64,000 nucleotides of DNA from Paenibacillus lautus NBRC 15380 (lineage in GTDB: Bacteria; Bacillota; Bacilli; Paenibacillales; Paenibacillaceae), in NCBI RefSeq assembly GCF_004000945.1, contig NZ_BIMF01000004.1, positions 62,001-126,000 of the forward strand. The letters run 5' to 3'. Both the position numbers and the translations under genes were made by a program. Below, piece after piece: positions 9,402 to 19,999 of the stretch (the first letter of the stretch is position 1; each line of letters starts with the position of its first letter). The notes below the pieces were generated by a model. It was not told where the DNA came from. It did no database searches and saw nothing but the letters and a program-made list of their open reading frames with translations.

Positions 9402-11138
9402 ATGGTTAAAGCACTGAATAACAAGCCTTATCCCATCCGTCACTATGTGAAAATCATGCTCTTTATCTCGATTTTTGCCCTCGTGGTGGATCTCGTGATC
9501 AGTTTCGCTTCCATCTTCATCGTGAAGCAGCAATCGACCCGATATTTGCAGGATACGGCGAATCTGTACATCAGGCAGATCAATCATGACTTCTCCTACA
9601 TCAACCACTATATGGGCTGGACGCTGGCGAATGATGAGAGCGTTAAGATCATGGATACCCCCGGCACTGACTACGTGGACTATATAAAGTCCAGCGAAAG
9701 AGTGCATAAACGGTTTAACGAGCTTCAAAAAAACTACGGCCAAGAATACAACTTCTTCTTCTATTTAAAGGAGCAGGATTTTTTCCAGAATTATGCGCCC
9801 ATGTCCCTGTCGTATACGGAGTTCCTGGAGCTAAAGGAACAGATCGTCTCCCTCACGGATTCCAAAAACGTATACGAAACGTTCTACTCCAACTGGAATC
9901 CGATCCTTGTTCAGGACACGCATTACATCATCAACATCGTTCCTTACCACAACCGGTATCTGATCTGCCTCATCTCCGCTGACGATTTGATTCGACCGCT
10001 CCAACAGCTGGATTTGGGCGAGGACGGTTACGTTTCTCTTGTGGATGATCAAGGGGCAGCCCTTTCGAGTGCCGGTACCGGCGAGCTGGGGGCCAAGGCC
10101 GAAGCTGCCAAAGCTTCCCCCTTTAGCTTGTCACAACCGCGGACAACGGTCACGGAGGGATTCTCGAACGCCTCCTTCAACGTGCAGCTGGTCATCCAAT
10201 TCGGCGTGTTTGAAACCATCATGATCGCCCAACTCCTCATTATGCTGCTGTTTGTTATACTGACGTGCACGCTCAGCGTGGTTATGCTGTATTTCAAGAA
10301 GAAGGTGTTAAAGCCGATTCAGAATTTCTCGGAAAACGTAAGGCGCATCCATGAGGATAGCGAAAATTTGGATTTCATGAGCAGCGAGATTATCGAGCTC
10401 GAGCAGGTCAACTCCCAATTCAAACACCTGATCGAACAGATCAAGAAGTTTAAAATCGATATCTACGAGCAGGAGCTGGAGAAGCAAAGAATCCAGCTGG
10501 ATTACATGAAGCTGCAGATCAACCCCCATTTCTTCCTGAACTGCCTGACGAACATCTACAGCATGGCGCAAATGCAGATGTTTAAGGAAATCGAATATAT
10601 GTCACTGTCCACATCCAAATATTTTCGTTACATCTTTCAAAGCGGCGATAACCTCGTGCGGCTTGAGGACGAAATCGAGCATGTCCGGATTTACCTGGAG
10701 ATTCAGAAGCACCGCTATCGCGATGCCTTTTCTTATCGTATTGATTTTGAAGAGGAGCTTACCGGTCTCACCATTCCGCCCCTCGTGCTCCAGACCTTTA
10801 TCGAAAACGCGGTAAAATACGCCGTATCCCGAGATCATGAGCTGCAAATCCGGTTGTCCGTCAGCCTACGGATGGAGGGTGATAAACCTTCGATGGTCAT
10901 CCGGATCTCCGATACCGGCCCCGGGTTTCCCGCAGACGTATTGGATAAACTGGCTGCCGGCAAACCGCTGGATCAAAGCGAAGGAAAGCACATCGGGATC
11001 ATGAACACCCTTCAGCGGCTGGAGCTGCTTTATCATCGCAGGGCGCAAGTGGAATTTTCAAATCGAGAAGAGGGCGGCGCTTGCGTCATATTAACGCTGC
11101 CACAACCCGTGCAGGAATGGAGAGGAGAAATTCAATGA
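9402..11138 (+). CDS. sensor histidine kinase, YesM type
   Basis: The N-terminal span near residues 20-43 and a second near 275-300 flank an extracellular sensor domain. A HAMP region follows, then the His_kinase domain with the phosphoacceptor motif QINPHFFLNCL, and an ATPase domain with IENAVKYAV (N box), ISDTGPGFP (G1) and GKHIGIMN (G2). Kinases of this type pair with AraC-type response regulators and control neighbouring sugar-uptake genes. The ATG at 9402 is preferred because the ATG at 9366 lacks a ribosome site. GAAAGGAATC precedes 9402 at a rather long distance, so the start is moderately sure. The stop overlaps the response regulator start as ATGA. Confidence 0.93.
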   Translation: MVKALNNKPYPIRHYVKIMLFISIFALVVDLVISFASIFIVKQQSTRYLQDTANLYIRQINHDFSYINHYMGWTLANDESVKIMDTPGTDYVDYIKSSERVHKRFNELQKNYGQEYNFFFYLKEQDFFQNYAPMSLSYTEFLELKEQIVSLTDSKNVYETFYSNWNPILVQDTHYIINIVPYHNRYLICLISADDLIRPLQQLDLGEDGYVSLVDDQGAALSSAGTGELGAKAEAAKASPFSLSQPRTTVTEGFSNASFNVQLVIQFGVFETIMIAQLLIMLLFVILTCTLSVVMLYFKKKVLKPIQNFSENVRRIHEDSENLDFMSSEIIELEQVNSQFKHLIEQIKKFKIDIYEQELEKQRIQLDYMKLQINPHFFLNCLTNIYSMAQMQMFKEIEYMSLSTSKYFRYIFQSGDNLVRLEDEIEHVRIYLEIQKHRYRDAFSYRIDFEEELTGLTIPPLVLQTFIENAVKYAVSRDHELQIRLSVSLRMEGDKPSMVIRISDTGPGFPADVLDKLAAGKPLDQSEGKHIGIMNTLQRLELLYHRRAQVEFSNREEGGACVILTLPQPVQEWRGEIQ

Positions 11139-12757
11139 ATGTATTGCTGGTTGATGATGATTATTTTGTCGTGGCCGCACTGGAGAAGAAAATCGATTGG
11201 AAGGCACTCTCGATCGAACAGGTCCATACCGCTTACAGCGTTGCACAGGCAAGGGATATACTGCAGCAGCATTCGGTCCAGATCCTCATCTGCGATATCG
11301 AAATGCCGCAAGGCAGCGGGCTGGAGCTTCTCGCCTGGATACGCGAGGAACAATACAGCATTCAGACGATCTTCCTGACCAATTACGCTGATTTCAATTA
11401 TGCGCAGAAGGCCATTGAGCTGCAAAGCCTTGACTATTTCCTGAAGCCGATTGAATTCGATAAGCTTAGCCTCATCATCTCCAAGGCTGCCTATAAAGCA
11501 AAGGAACAGCAAAGCGATCAGGAAGCGATACAAGACGGGCAGCTGTGGAAAAAAAATCAAAAAAAGCTCCAGGAGCATTTTTGGAGCAAGCTGATAAAGG
11601 AAAGGAAAGCTTCTTCGGACCGGGTCGCCATCGCAGGATATATCGCGGAACAGAACCTGTCCTATGAGATGTCGGATCTATTTCTTCCTGTGCTCGTCAC
11701 CATTTTTCCGCATGATAAAAGTTTGGGCAAAGAAGACAAAGACCTGTTTGACTATGCATTTCTCAACGTGCTGTCCGAATTGTTCCAGGACCCGCTCTTC
11801 ACGGTTGAAGCCGCTATGGAATATAGGGATTACAATTGGATGGTCATGCTGAAATGGAATCATCCTCCGGATACCGGGGTCATTGAATCCATCTGCACTT
11901 CGTTCATTGAAAAAGCCAATCAATTCCTCCGGAGCGATGCTTGCTGCAGCGTATCGACTTCGGTGGCTTTGGAGGAAATCAACAAGTCCATTCGGATTCT
12001 GCTGCAAATGAATGAGGATATGATCAAGAAGCGGAATCAGATTGTTTTTCTGGAACATCATTCCATGCAAGAAACCGCGTACGCCCCTCCCCCGCTGCAA
12101 GACTGGGAAGCGCTTCTTAGCGGTAACAATCCGGCTGGGTTTCTGGTTGAGACCCGCAAATACTTGCAAAACCTAGCCAGGAACGGCGTCTACAACACCT
12201 CGGTGCTGCGTTTATTCCGCTTGGATATCGTGCAGCTGGTGTATTCCTATCTGAAGGGCAAAGAGATCCAGGCACATAAGCTGTATACCGGCAAAACCAA
12301 TGACCAGCTGTTCCTGCAATCCTTGAACTCGATTGAAGATATGGAGAAATATATGGAATATCTCGTCAGCACGGCAGCAGAATATCATGCCTACGCCGAC
12401 CATTCGCATACGGTGGTGGAGGAGATCAAGCATTATATTCAAAGCCATTACGGGGATGAGCTGACGCGAACGAGCCTGGCGGAAACCGTCTATCTTAACC
12501 CGGATTATTTGGCCCGCGTGTTCAAGAAAGAGACGGGCGTCTCTTTGGGTACTTACATCATTCAGTCCCGCATCAAGGCGGCCAAGCATCTGCTGGAGAC
12601 GACTCCATTGTCGGTGTACCAGATTGCGGCTAAGGTGGGGTACGCCAACTATTCCTATTTCTCGAAGCTGTTTAAGCAGGATACGGGCTGGGCGCCCAGC
12701 GACTACAGGCGGGTGCTGCAAGCCGGGAGTTCCGGAAAGGTCAATCATGCGAAATAA
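11135..12757 (+). CDS. response regulator with AraC-type DNA-binding domain (YesN type)
   Basis: 540 residues. The receiver domain starts MNVLLVDDDY with the phosphoacceptor Asp54 (ICDIEMPQG) and conserved lysine in FLKPIEF. A long central region is typical of YesN-like regulators. Two C-terminal helix-turn-helix motifs follow, the second reading IAAKVGYANYSYFSKLFK. The ATG follows GGAGAGGAGAAATTCA and overlaps the kinase stop by four bases, so both are translationally coupled. It probably activates the divergent importer operon in response to the sugar seen by the kinase. Confidence 0.94.
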   Translation: MNVLLVDDDYFVVAALEKKIDWKALSIEQVHTAYSVAQARDILQQHSVQILICDIEMPQGSGLELLAWIREEQYSIQTIFLTNYADFNYAQKAIELQSLDYFLKPIEFDKLSLIISKAAYKAKEQQSDQEAIQDGQLWKKNQKKLQEHFWSKLIKERKASSDRVAIAGYIAEQNLSYEMSDLFLPVLVTIFPHDKSLGKEDKDLFDYAFLNVLSELFQDPLFTVEAAMEYRDYNWMVMLKWNHPPDTGVIESICTSFIEKANQFLRSDACCSVSTSVALEEINKSIRILLQMNEDMIKKRNQIVFLEHHSMQETAYAPPPLQDWEALLSGNNPAGFLVETRKYLQNLARNGVYNTSVLRLFRLDIVQLVYSYLKGKEIQAHKLYTGKTNDQLFLQSLNSIEDMEKYMEYLVSTAAEYHAYADHSHTVVEEIKHYIQSHYGDELTRTSLAETVYLNPDYLARVFKKETGVSLGTYIIQSRIKAAKHLLETTPLSVYQIAAKVGYANYSYFSKLFKQDTGWAPSDYRRVLQAGSSGKVNHAK

Positions 12758-12815
12758 CATTACATTCTCGATGAGTTTCGCAAAGTAAGCTGTCAGTTAC
12801 CACAACATAAAAAAT

Positions 12816-12867
12816 AAAAAGTACCGCAGCCTCAAGCCTAATTCGCTTGGAGGACGCGGTACTTTTT
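12816..12867. terminator. bidirectional terminator between convergent genes
   Basis: AAAAAGTACCGC and GCGGTACTTTTT pair, with CTCAAGC/GCTTGGAG extending the stem. T or A runs flank both sides, serving the response regulator and the convergent oxidoreductase. Confidence 0.85.
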
Positions 12868-12896
12868 CTATAATAATAAGTGCAAATCTGTATAGA

Positions 12897-13973
12897 TTAC
12901 GCAGGGTAAATATCGAAATCCTTCAGCGTTTCTCCTGTTCGTGCCGATTCAAACACCGCTTCGATCAGGTTCAGGACGCGCAGCACTTCCTCGTTCTTCA
13001 CAATCGGTTCAGCCTCGCCTTGGATCACGGCCGCAAAGTTATCGAAGAAGCTGCTGGACTGACGGTATGGCTCCGGCAGAGCTCCAGTAATGGTAGCTTC
13101 TTCGGAAGGAGGGGCCATCGTTTTGGTCAAGCCTACCCCGGCTTGAATCGGCTTCGGCTCCACTTTCACGGCATCCTGGTTCCGGGTAACGACTCTTCCG
13201 TTTAACGACCAATCCTCAATAATACCGGTTCCCTCGGTTCCTTTGACGTACCAGCGTGGCAGCGTAATGAAATTCGTCGTCCCCACTTCAATCAGAACCG
13301 ATACGCCGTTCTCGAATTCGATAACCGACTCAAAGCCGTCATCCACCTCATCGCCCAGAATAAAGCTTAAACGGCTGCTCAGGCTGGTAATCCGGCTGTC
13401 CACCATGAACAGGATCTGGTCCAGCAAATGCACGCCCCAGTCCAGCAGCATGCCGCCGCCGTGGGCTTCCAGGTGGCGCCAGTCGCCCGGAATGCCGTTC
13501 GCCCCGTGTACCCTGGATTCGATACGGAACAAATCGCCAATCGTCTTCTCGTTGTACATTTGCTTAATCGTCAAGAAGTCCTCGTCCCAGCGGCGGTTCT
13601 GGTGAACCATCAGCACCCGTCCAGCAGCATCGGCCGCAGACACCATCTCTTTGAAGTCACTGACGGACAATGTTACCGGCTTCTCGCAGATGACATGCTT
13701 GCCGGCTTTAAACGCCTGAAGTGCCAATTCCTTGTGCACATCATTAGGTGTAGCAATGAGCACCACGTCAACCGCAGCATCGTTTAATACCTGTTCATAA
13801 CTCTCGTAGGCAGGATACCCGTCCTGCTGGGATACCTCCCGGCGATCTGCCAAAATATCGTAGGTTCCGGTCACCTCAAGAAACGCGTTGTCCTTAATCA
13901 GCTTGGCATGGTAGCTGCCCATTCCGCCGTAGCCTACAATCACGATCGCTTGTTTTCTTTTTTCCGTCGTCAT
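12897..13973 (-). CDS. Gfo/Idh/MocA family NAD(P)-dependent oxidoreductase
   Basis: 358 residues. The Rossmann motif reads IVGYGGMGSYHAKL, the signature CEKPVTLS carries the catalytic lysine, and GGGMLLDWGVHLLDQ holds the active-site histidine. It starts at an ATG after AAAAAGGAGC. It shares only the family with the enzyme at 4045-5133. The substrate is unknown; its place between two sugar-uptake loci suggests sugar or polyol metabolism. Confidence 0.88.
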   Translation of the reverse strand: MTTEKRKQAIVIVGYGGMGSYHAKLIKDNAFLEVTGTYDILADRREVSQQDGYPAYESYEQVLNDAAVDVVLIATPNDVHKELALQAFKAGKHVICEKPVTLSVSDFKEMVSAADAAGRVLMVHQNRRWDEDFLTIKQMYNEKTIGDLFRIESRVHGANGIPGDWRHLEAHGGGMLLDWGVHLLDQILFMVDSRITSLSSRLSFILGDEVDDGFESVIEFENGVSVLIEVGTTNFITLPRWYVKGTEGTGIIEDWSLNGRVVTRNQDAVKVEPKPIQAGVGLTKTMAPPSEEATITGALPEPYRQSSSFFDNFAAVIQGEAEPIVKNEEVLRVLNLIEAVFESARTGETLKDFDIYPA

Positions 13974-14131
13974 AGTTACATAGCTCCTTTTTCACATCTA
14001 AGCAGTAAACGCATACACAACCATTATAATATCATATGCGAAATAACTGTTCCCTTTTACGATATTGTATTCCTGCTGTCATCGCAAGGCTGTGAGTTAC
14101 TTCGCAGCCCGGGATGGAATGATCAGGATGG

Positions 14132-14173
14132 CAAAAAAAAGCGTTACCCTGCTTCTATCGCACAAGGTAACGC
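14132..14173 (-). terminator. terminator of the ribose operon
   Basis: On the minus strand GCGTTACCTTG and CAGGGTAACGC pair and are followed by eight T residues, 18 bases after the rbsB stop. Confidence 0.9.
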
Positions 14174-14190
14174 TCCTTGATCCCGCCAGA

Positions 14191-15108
14191 TTACTCCTTC
14201 ACAACCAGTTTCAGCGGTGCAGCGATATTCGCTTCCACCTCTTTGCCCTGCAGCACATCTTTGGCTGCGCCAACGGCGAGCTGACCGATCAGCTCAGGCT
14301 GCTGGGCTACCGTGGCCGTCAGGTTGCCGGCTTCGATGGACTTCAGCGCATCATCATTACCGTCGAAGCCGATGACCATGATGTCTTTGCCCGAGCTTTG
14401 GATCGCTTCGATTGCGCCCAGGGCCATCTCGTCATTATGGGCAAATATCGCTTTGGTGTCCGGATTGCCCTGCAGCAGATTCTCCGTCACGGTAAGACCC
14501 TTTGTCCGGTCAAAATCCGCTGCTTGCTTCGCGACCACGTTCAGCTGCTTATCTGCGATATCATGGAAACCCTTGCCGCGTTCACGGGTCGCGGAAGCGC
14601 CCGGAACGCCTTCGAGCTCAATGACCTTCGTATCTTTGCCCAGTTGTTCCACGATATACTCGGCTGCCATCTGACCGCCTTTGACGTTATCGGAGGCAAC
14701 CAGCGCAGCGACCTCACCTTGATCCGCCGAGCGGTCGAGTGTAATGACCGGAATGCCCAAGCTATTCGCCGTTTGCACCACGGTTGAAATCGCAGACGAA
14801 TCCGTTGGGTTAATCAGCAGTGCGTTGACGCCCTGCTGAATCAGGTCGTCGACGTCATTGCTCTGCTTAGCCGAGTCGTTCTGTGCGTCAACGACAACGA
14901 CCTCCATTCCCTGCTTCGCCGCTTCGGCGACGACGCCATCCTTCAAGGAGACAAAGAACGGGTTATTCAAGGTCGAGATGGAAAGACCGATTTTGATGTC
15001 TTTTACATCTCCGCTAGCCTTGGGCTTCGCCCATTCCGGCGGCTCCAGCGAACAGCCTGTTATGAAGATCAGCATAAGTGATACGAGCAGCAAAGTTGTT
15101 TTTTTCAT
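14191..15108 (-). CDS. rbsB: D-ribose ABC transporter substrate-binding lipoprotein
   Basis: 305 residues with a signal peptide and lipobox ITGC (Cys19). The mature protein starts with IGLSISTLNNPFFVSL, typical of RbsB, and continues with NPTDSSAI, IPVITLDRSA and FAHNDEMALGA, all of which line the ribose pocket in this family. It is the last gene of rbsRKDACB and is followed by a clear terminator. RBS GGGGGAGAATGAACG. Confidence 0.95.
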   Translation of the reverse strand: MKKTTLLLVSLMLIFITGCSLEPPEWAKPKASGDVKDIKIGLSISTLNNPFFVSLKDGVVAEAAKQGMEVVVVDAQNDSAKQSNDVDDLIQQGVNALLINPTDSSAISTVVQTANSLGIPVITLDRSADQGEVAALVASDNVKGGQMAAEYIVEQLGKDTKVIELEGVPGASATRERGKGFHDIADKQLNVVAKQAADFDRTKGLTVTENLLQGNPDTKAIFAHNDEMALGAIEAIQSSGKDIMVIGFDGNDDALKSIEAGNLTATVAQQPELIGQLAVGAAKDVLQGKEVEANIAAPLKLVVKE

Positions 15109-15123
15109 CGTTCATTCTCCCCC

Positions 15124-16092
15124 TTAAGCCGATTTTCTACGGTCGAGCAGTACGGCAATCGCAATCACGACGCCTTTGACAACCATCTGATAGAAAGAGT
15201 TCACGCCGAGCAGGTTGAGTCCGTTGTTCAGTATGCCAATGATCAGCACACCGATTAACGTACCGACGATCCGGCCGCGACCGCCGGTCAGGCTTGTACC
15301 GCCCAGAACAACGGCTGCGATGGCATCCAATTCATAGGACGTCCCTGCTGTCGGCTGTGCGGAATTCAAACGAGAGGTTAGAATCGCGCCGGCAAGCGCG
15401 GACAGCATCCCTGCCAAGGAGTAGATCATAATCTTCACGCGCGGTACTTTAATACCGGATACTAGCGATGCTTTTTCGTTACCGCCGATGGCATAGGTCT
15501 TGCGGCCAAACGACGTTTTATGCAGGATGACCCACAGCACGGCAAACGTGATGATCATCGTAATGGCAGGTACCGGAATACCAAGCAGGTAACCGCGGCC
15601 GAACAATTGGAATGCAAGGCTGTCGCCGAGACCCGTAATCGGGTTACCGTTCGTATAGACCAGCGTAAGTCCTCGGAATATCGTCATGGTAGCCAAGGTG
15701 GCGATAAACGGCGCCATTTTCCCTTTGGTAATCATGAGACCATTGATCATCCCCATGACACCGCCAAGGGCAACGCCGATGATGATCGATAGGATCGGGT
15801 CAAACCCGGCCACCATCATATTGGCGACAAATGCGCTGGAGAGTGCGAGAATCGAACCGACCGAAAGGTCAATGCCGCCTGTCAGGATAACAAACGTCAT
15901 ACCGAATGCAATTAATGCGTTAATCGATACCTGACGCAGCAGGTTCAGAATGTTAAGCGGTTCCAAGAAGCTTGGATTCAGAACGGATACGATAACGATC
16001 AGAATGATCAGTCCGAGCAGCGGACCGAGCTTTTGCGTCAAACCTGATACCTTAAACCCTTTTTCCGCCTTGGCATCGTTAATAGTTGTCAT
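15124..16092 (-). CDS. rbsC: ribose ABC transporter permease
   Basis: 322 residues, about ten hydrophobic spans, with LTGGIDLSVGSILALSS and the ATPase-contact region AIGGNEKASLVSGI characteristic of RbsC. It forms the channel for D-ribose with RbsA and RbsB. Start ATG after AGGAGGTCAGTAAT; one base separates it from rbsA. Confidence 0.96.
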   Translation of the reverse strand: MTTINDAKAEKGFKVSGLTQKLGPLLGLIILIVIVSVLNPSFLEPLNILNLLRQVSINALIAFGMTFVILTGGIDLSVGSILALSSAFVANMMVAGFDPILSIIIGVALGGVMGMINGLMITKGKMAPFIATLATMTIFRGLTLVYTNGNPITGLGDSLAFQLFGRGYLLGIPVPAITMIITFAVLWVILHKTSFGRKTYAIGGNEKASLVSGIKVPRVKIMIYSLAGMLSALAGAILTSRLNSAQPTAGTSYELDAIAAVVLGGTSLTGGRGRIVGTLIGVLIIGILNNGLNLLGVNSFYQMVVKGVVIAIAVLLDRRKSA

Positions 16093-16093
16093 A

Positions 16094-17575
16094 TTACTGA
16101 CCTCCTGTAGCTAGAGTCATGATGTGTTCCTGCGTGGCTTGTTCGCGATCCAATTCACCGGAAATTCTGCCCTCGTGAACAACCAGAATCCGGTCGCTCA
16201 TCCCGAGCACCTCCGGCAGCTCCGACGAGACCATCAGGATCGCCACGCCGCGTTCGGTAAGCTCATTCATCAGCTGGTAAATTTCCCGCTTCGCCCCAAC
16301 GTCCACGCCGCGTGTCGGCTCGTCCAGGATGAGCACGCTCGGCCCAATGCCGATCCACTTGGCGATTACGACCTTCTGCTGGTTACCGCCCGACAGATTG
16401 CGTGCCTGCGTCTCGGATGAATGGGTCTTGATTTGCAGCCGCTTCGTCAACGTGTCCACGAAATCCTGCTCCTTCTTCCCGGAGATGAACCCTCTGGATG
16501 AGAAGCTGAACAGATTGGGCAGCGCCATATTTTCACGGACCGAGAAATCCAGGACCAACCCTTCATCCTTGCGGTCCTCTGTTATGAATCCAATACCGTG
16601 TTTCACGGCATCATCCGGCTTCTTGATCGAAACTTTCTTTCCGCGTACCCAGATTTCGCCGCTATCCAGCGGGTCCAATCCGAATATCGCTCGCATCATC
16701 TCGGTGCGTCCCGCGCCCATCAAACCGGACACGCCTACGATCTCGCCGGCACGAACCGAGAAACTCACATTCTCGAACCGGCCCTTGCCCGTCATATTTT
16801 TCACTTCCAGCACCGGTTCGCCCGGAGATGGCTGTCGTGCGGGATATCGCTCGGTCAGCTCCCGGCCGACCATCTTTTTGACAACTTCGTCAAAATTCGT
16901 GTCCGGAATGGCTTTGGTATCAACGGATTTCCCATCCCGCATGACCGTGATTCGGTCGCAGATCGTAAAAATTTCCTCCATCCGGTGGGAAATGTAGACG
17001 ATGGATACGCCTTGTTTTTTCAATGAACGGATGACATCAAACAGCTTCTCGATTTCCCTTTCGGTCAGCGCCGCCGTCGGCTCGTCCATAATAATGACTT
17101 TCGCTTTGGTCATGAGTGCTTTGGCGATCTCAATCATCTGCTGCTGGCCGACGGAGCATTCTCCCGCCTCCTGCGTCAATGGTATCGTCACCGCTAATTT
17201 GTCGAACTGTTCCTTCGCAAGCGCCTTCATTTGTTTCATATTGAGGAAACCGAGGCCGGACGTCATCTCCTTGCCGATAAACAAGTTATCCAGAACCGTC
17301 ATCTCCGGCCAGATGTTAAGCTCCTGATGGATGAAGGCAACGCCTTTCTCTTCCGCTTCCTTCGGATTAGCAAAATAGGTTTCCTTACCGTCGATGACAA
17401 TCTTGCCTTCATCCCGGCTGTGAAGACCGGTTAATATGTTCATCAGCGTCGATTTACCCGCGCCGTTCTCTCCCATCAGAGCATGGACCTCTCCTTCCCG
17501 GAGATCAAAGTCCACGCCTGCCAGCACCCGGTTCGTGCCAAAAGATTTATGGATGTTCGTCATCTCAATGTTCAT
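16094..17575 (-). CDS. rbsA: ribose ABC transporter ATP-binding protein (two ATPase domains)
   Basis: 493 residues, two tandem ATPase domains as in all RbsA proteins. The first has Walker [10 protein letters not shown], signature SVGQQQ and Walker [12 protein letters not shown]. The second has the usual degenerate Walker [11 protein letters not shown] but an intact signature LSGGNQQK and [11 protein letters not shown]. It powers ribose import and sits between rbsD and rbsC in the operon. RBS AAGGAGGAAGCACC. Confidence 0.96.
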   Translation of the reverse strand: MNIEMTNIHKSFGTNRVLAGVDFDLREGEVHALMGENGAGKSTLMNILTGLHSRDEGKIVIDGKETYFANPKEAEEKGVAFIHQELNIWPEMTVLDNLFIGKEMTSGLGFLNMKQMKALAKEQFDKLAVTIPLTQEAGECSVGQQQMIEIAKALMTKAKVIIMDEPTAALTEREIEKLFDVIRSLKKQGVSIVYISHRMEEIFTICDRITVMRDGKSVDTKAIPDTNFDEVVKKMVGRELTERYPARQPSPGEPVLEVKNMTGKGRFENVSFSVRAGEIVGVSGLMGAGRTEMMRAIFGLDPLDSGEIWVRGKKVSIKKPDDAVKHGIGFITEDRKDEGLVLDFSVRENMALPNLFSFSSRGFISGKKEQDFVDTLTKRLQIKTHSSETQARNLSGGNQQKVVIAKWIGIGPSVLILDEPTRGVDVGAKREIYQLMNELTERGVAILMVSSELPEVLGMSDRILVVHEGRISGELDREQATQEHIMTLATGGQ

Positions 17576-17590
17576 GGTGCTTCCTCCTTT

Positions 17591-17989
17591 TTAACCGAAA
17601 TGAACACCGGCCTGCAAAATGCAGTTCGCGTAGGGCTTGGCTTCGCCTGTACGGATAACCGCCTTGGCGTTTTGCGTCCGTGCCTTGAACTGCTCATGCG
17701 AGCAGGCCTCAATCTCGCAACCGTGAAAGTTCTCCTGTATATAGTGCAGTGTTTCCTTATTATCAAGCTTCATTTCTTCAGCAATGACGATTTTTTCAAT
17801 CACCATATCATTGGCAATCGCATCCACCACCTCGGTAAAGCTTGGCGTCCCCAGCGTTAATGCCAAGTCAATCTTGGGAACGCCGGGAGGAATCGGAAGG
17901 CCCACGTCGCCAACAACGATGGTATCGGTATGTCCCAGATCTGCCAGCACTTTCGCGATGTGACTGTTCAGCATGCCGTTCTTCTTCAT
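17591..17989 (-). CDS. rbsD: D-ribose pyranase
   Basis: About 132 residues. RbsD interconverts the beta-pyran and beta-furan forms of ribose so that RbsK can phosphorylate it. The N-terminal [18 protein letters not shown] holds the catalytic histidine, followed by [15 protein letters not shown]. The ATG at 17989 is nine bases after AAGGGAG and two bases after the rbsK stop; a TTG two codons upstream is too close to the site. Confidence 0.95.
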   Translation of the reverse strand: MKKNGMLNSHIAKVLADLGHTDTIVVGDVGLPIPPGVPKIDLALTLGTPSFTEVVDAIANDMVIEKIVIAEEMKLDNKETLHYIQENFHGCEIEACSHEQFKARTQNAKAVIRTGEAKPYANCILQAGVHFG

Positions 17990-17991
17990 GA

Positions 17992-18870
17992 TCAAAGACT
18001 CCCTTCCACTTCGAGGCGAGACGGCATTCCGCCCTGCGCTCCGAACTTCATGACCGACAAGGAAGCTGCGCGGTTCGCAAATCTCAGGCTGTCCGCAATG
18101 CTCATGCCCTCGGACAGAGCCACGGCAAAGGCACCGTTGAATGTATCGCCGGCTCCCGTCGTATCCACGGCATCAACCTGATAGCCGGGAACCACAACCT
18201 CTTCGTTGCCGTCGAAATAACGAACGCCCCGCTTGCCTTCCGTCACGATCAGTTTGTTCGGATAACGGCGCAGCACGTCGCCTAATGGCTCATCTCCGAA
18301 CAGAATAGCCGCTTCGTGCTCGTTTGGCGTAATGTATGCCGCCCGTTCAATAACGACGCTCGGCACCGGGCGGGCAGGAGCTGGGTTCAGCATCAATGGC
18401 ACCTGATAATTCGCGCATAACTCACTCACGTGGACCACCGTTTCTTCCGGAATCTCCTGCTGAATCAACACGATATCCGCGGCCTTGATCACAGCTGCTG
18501 CCTGTTCCACGTAATCCGGAGTGATCCGATCGTTGGCAGCCTTAACCACCACGATGCTGTTGTCTCCCTCTGCCAAAATGATGTGTGCGGTTCCGCTTTC
18601 CATACCTGTAACCGGTTCCACATGGTTCGTAATAACGCCATTCGACTTCAAATTGCTCAAAATCGTTTCGCCGAAGGAGTCATCGCCTACACAGCCAATC
18701 ATCGTCACCTCTGCGCCCAGTCTCGCCGCCGCGACGGCCTGGTTGGCTCCCTTCCCTCCGGGTACCGTCTTAAAGCTGTCGCCAAGCACCGTCTCTCCCG
18801 CGCCGGGGCGCTTGGTGGAGATGACCACCAAGTCCATCGACGCGCTTCCGATTACCACGATTTTCGCCAT
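17992..18870 (-). CDS. rbsK: ribokinase
   Basis: 292 residues of the PfkB family. The N-terminal GSASMDLVV and [16 protein letters not shown] bind ribose, and the C-terminal [14 protein letters not shown] contains the catalytic aspartate and anion hole. It makes ribose 5-phosphate from ribose and ATP. The start overlaps the rbsR stop by one base (TAATG). Confidence 0.96.
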   Translation of the reverse strand: MAKIVVIGSASMDLVVISTKRPGAGETVLGDSFKTVPGGKGANQAVAAARLGAEVTMIGCVGDDSFGETILSNLKSNGVITNHVEPVTGMESGTAHIILAEGDNSIVVVKAANDRITPDYVEQAAAVIKAADIVLIQQEIPEETVVHVSELCANYQVPLMLNPAPARPVPSVVIERAAYITPNEHEAAILFGDEPLGDVLRRYPNKLIVTEGKRGVRYFDGNEEVVVPGYQVDAVDTTGAGDTFNGAFAVALSEGMSIADSLRFANRAASLSVMKFGAQGGMPSRLEVEGSL

Positions 18871-19853
18871 TATGATTCCACCTTTCTCGTTGTCTGCCGC
18901 TCTATAAATTCTACCGAGAATTCGATATTGCTTTTCTCAATGTGCCGCCCCTCAATAAGTCCGATAAGCAATCTGGCCGCTTCCCGGCCCATTTCATATG
19001 CCGGCTGATGAATCGTGGACAGCGGAGGGGCCAGCAGCCTGCTGAGCAAAATATCGTCAAATCCGATAATTTGTACGTCTTCCGGCACCCTTTTCCCCAG
19101 CCGATGCGCTTCCTTCACCACGGCCGATGCCATGATATCGTTACTGGCGATTACGCCGTCCGTGTCCGGATGCTCGCTGAACACTTTCTGGGCGAATTCT
19201 TCGGCATCGGTTAAAGAAAACGATGTCGTCTTCAGCACTTGATACGCAGCCGCCTGTTCTTCCAGAACCTCAACGGCTCCTTCAAAACGTTCCTGAGCAG
19301 GCCGCACATCCGCCGGACCTTGAATGACCGTTACAGCTTTACTCCCTCGCCGCACGATCTCCTGGGCGGCTATTCTTCCTCCCTGCCGACCATCCGCGTA
19401 AACGGAAGGGCGGTCCGACGAGGTGCGGTCCAGAAACACAACGGGAATGTTCAGCTCTGTATACATGTCGGCATCCGGATCATTGGTCGATGATATGACA
19501 CCAACCACATTATTTTGGACAAAGGTTTGGATGTACTCCATTTCCTTCTTCTTGCTCTCGTCGCTGTTCCCGAATATCAGCCGATAATCATTCTCCTGCA
19601 TCTCATCCTCAACTCCGCGAGCAAGCTGCGGGAAATAAGGGTTCATAATATCCGGAAGCAAAAGTCCAATCAATTTGGATTTTCTTTTATATAAAGAACG
19701 TGCTACTTCATTCGGCGTATAATTCAGCTCGCGAATGCTTTGTTCTACCTTGGACCTGGTGTCCTCATGCACGTAACCGTTTCCATTTAAAACCCGTGAA
19801 ACCGTGGCTACGGACACACCGGCCCGATTTGCCACATCCTTGATCGTTGCCAT
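18870..19853 (-). CDS. rbsR: LacI-family repressor of the ribose operon
   Basis: 327 residues. The N-terminal helix-turn-helix ATIKDVANRAGVSVATVSRVLN and hinge precede a periplasmic-binding-protein-like core (LIGLLLPDIMNPYF, GFDDILLSRLLAPPLSTIHQP). The ATG at 19853 follows GAGGTG by ten bases; an ATG at 19862 is too close to that site and the longer frame lacks one. As first gene of the operon it is expected to repress its own transcription through the palindrome just upstream, with ribose or ribose phosphate as inducer. Confidence 0.93.
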   Translation of the reverse strand: MATIKDVANRAGVSVATVSRVLNGNGYVHEDTRSKVEQSIRELNYTPNEVARSLYKRKSKLIGLLLPDIMNPYFPQLARGVEDEMQENDYRLIFGNSDESKKKEMEYIQTFVQNNVVGVISSTNDPDADMYTELNIPVVFLDRTSSDRPSVYADGRQGGRIAAQEIVRRGSKAVTVIQGPADVRPAQERFEGAVEVLEEQAAAYQVLKTTSFSLTDAEEFAQKVFSEHPDTDGVIASNDIMASAVVKEAHRLGKRVPEDVQIIGFDDILLSRLLAPPLSTIHQPAYEMGREAARLLIGLIEGRHIEKSNIEFSVEFIERQTTRKVES

Positions 19854-19875
19854 TACCGTCATCACCTCATTTATG

Positions 19876-19923
19876 TGTAACCGGTTACAGCTATAAGATA
19901 TCACATCCCTTCTCAACCTGCAA
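19876..19923 (-). promoter_or_regulatory. rbs promoter and 14-bp operator
   Basis: TGTAACCGGTTACA at 19876-19889 is a perfect palindrome of LacI-family type, located between the ribosome site of rbsR and a promoter with TTGCAG (19918-19923), 17-base spacer and TATCTT (19895-19900), both read on the minus strand. The same sequence fits the CcpA cre consensus, so RbsR, CcpA or both may bind. Confidence 0.75.
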
Positions 19924-19999
19924 GCCTTTAAGGATTGGAATATTTTTGTACCGTGCGCTGACAAACTCTCCTTCAGTAACTAAAATGTCCGGCAATAAA

